Source of the DNA: Cupriavidus sp.
GTDB taxonomy: Bacteria; Pseudomonadota; Gammaproteobacteria; Burkholderiales; Burkholderiaceae
DNA: 64,000 bases
Direction: 5' to 3'
Assembly (NCBI GenBank): GCA_031180665.1
Contig: JAPSLP010000017.1
Span: 1-64,000, forward strand
Shown here: in pieces, positions 63,322 to 64,000 of the stretch
How positions within the stretch are numbered: position 1 is the stretch's first letter
Layout: each line of letters starts with the position of its first letter
Translations under genes and position numbers: made by a program
Notes under the pieces: generated by a model
Told to the model about the DNA's origin: nothing
Databases searched by the model: none
The model's input: only the letters and a program-made list of their open reading frames with translations

Positions 63322-64000
63322 TCAGGCGGCGGGTGGCGGCAGCTTGCGCGTCTGTCCGCGCGAATAGAAGCCAGCCACGCCCATCGCGCCGGCCATGGAC
63401 AAGAAGATCGGCAGCATGCCCAGCGCGGTGCCCACCACGCCGAAGGTCAGCGGCCATACCACCTGGCTGGTGTTCAGCACGGCCGAGCGCAGGCCCAGTG
63501 CTTCGCCGGCGCGGCCCGACGGCGACGCGCTATGCAGGATGTTCATCACGTTCGGCTGCGCGCTGCCCAGCGCCAGGCCCAGCACGAATGCCAGGCAGCA
63601 CATCAGCCAGAAGGTCGAGACGAAGGGGTAGAGCAGATACGCGATGCCGCCGACCAGCAGCGCGCCGCGGATGATCTTCCATTCGGACAGATGGCGCGTG
63701 ACCAGCGGCATCGCGATGCGGATCGCCAGCGTGGCAATGGCGAAGGCGCCGAGCACCCAGCCGATCGAGGAGGGCGACAGGCCGACGCGCGTGCCCTGGA
63801 TCGGGATCAGGAAGGCATGCAGGTCCCAGGCGGCAGACAGCACTGCGCTGGCGATGAAGACCGCACGCAGCTCGGGCACCTGCAGCAGATCGAGCGCGGA
63901 GCCGCGACTGCCGTCGAGCGCTGCCTGGCGCGCCGCGCCGGCGCCCTGCGCGGGCAGGCGGTCGTGCACCAGCCGCAGGCCGATCTGCCCGATCAGCGCG
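63322..64000 (-). CDS. MFS transporter, C-terminal part (runs off the right edge)
   Basis: The frame is open to the window edge, so this is the last 225 or so residues of a major facilitator protein. About six hydrophobic segments are visible, starting near 'LRAVFIASAVLSAAWDLHAFLIPIQGTRVG' and 'SIGWVLGAFAIATLAIRIAMPLVTRHL', and the loop 'RHLSEWKIIRG' fits the cytoplasmic linker of MFS. 'LGSAQPNVMNILHSASPSGRAGEALGLRSAV' is a recognisable drug/sugar-porter-like pattern. Substrate and start codon are outside the window. Confidence 0.82.
   Translation of the reverse strand, partial: ALIGQIGLRLVHDRLPAQGAGAARQAALDGSRGSALDLLQVPELRAVFIASAVLSAAWDLHAFLIPIQGTRVGLSPSSIGWVLGAFAIATLAIRIAMPLVTRHLSEWKIIRGALLVGGIAYLLYPFVSTFWLMCCLAFVLGLALGSAQPNVMNILHSASPSGRAGEALGLRSAVLNTSQVVWPLTFGVVGTALGMLPIFLSMAGAMGVAGFYSRGQTRKLPPPAA

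Overview
The window is GC-rich, gene-dense chromosomal DNA that reads as a betaproteobacterium of the family Burkholderiaceae (Cupriavidus/Ralstonia/Burkholderia relatives). The basis is gene order: glyA-nrdR, ribD-ribE-ribBA-ribH-nusB, ybgC-tolQRAB-pal-cpoB-queC, and kynBUA with a divergent Lrp-type regulator are all arrangements I associate with that family. No plasmid, prophage, IS or CRISPR locus is visible. The very long open frames opposite real genes (for example 3635-8590 +) are shadows of the high GC content.

Region by region. 1-760: the start of a P-loop ATPase and a BrnT/BrnA toxin-antitoxin pair whose toxin gene carries a frameshift. 970-9070: envelope export genes (TolC-like channel, rhodanese, Pcm-like methyltransferase, RND pump, adaptor, TetR regulator). 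9250-12230: YkgJ, a DUF1439 lipoprotein, uppP, three related hairpin repeats and trmB. 12600-13170: a truncated LysR remnant beside tRNA-Gly(CCC). 13260-21170: transglutaminase-like protein, aldose epimerase, acetoacetyl-CoA ligase, succinate-semialdehyde dehydrogenase and UbiD. 21440-23020: a strong sigma70-type promoter, an unrecognised multi-hairpin RNA leader, a lytic transglycosylase and its terminator. 23060-28720: aminotransferase, nusB and riboflavin biosynthesis. 28810-32120: an overlapping minor-pilin operon that lacks pilY1. 32690-34480: nrdR and glyA. 34980-41410: the Tol-Pal operon and queC. 41460-46600: YeeE/YedE transporter, tRNA-Lys, AI-2E transporter, membrane-stress proteins and a 1-Cys peroxiredoxin. 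46800-49140: gcdH and its likely IclR regulator. 49330-53030: tryptophan-to-anthranilate (kyn) genes and regulator. 53050-59270: a catabolic cluster with NicX-like and NicD-like enzymes, a flavin reductase, an acyl-CoA dehydrogenase-fold protein and an acyl-CoA ligase. 59330-64000: msrA, DUF72, cfa, pdxH and a partial MFS transporter.

The most unusual item is the RNA at about 21482-21741. By hand it folds into a closed multibranch structure with at least six hairpins, and the loops of two adjacent hairpins are perfectly complementary (CCCCAA/TTGGGG), as in a kissing loop. It sits under a TTGACT-17-TACAAT promoter and ahead of a cell-wall hydrolase gene. I do not recognise it as a known riboswitch class, so it is the best candidate for an undescribed element. 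The second is the NicX/NicD-like cluster, which has ring-cleavage and deformylation functions but lacks the rest of the nicotinate pathway.

Short tandem repeats of 9-18 bp recur between and inside genes (26736, 32218, 32551, 49234, 55369, 58036), which looks like a genome habit of repeat expansion. Two changes look recent: the one-base brnT frameshift and the 14-bp duplication over the tetR start. All calls come from reading the sequence and supplied translations. No database search or folding program was run.
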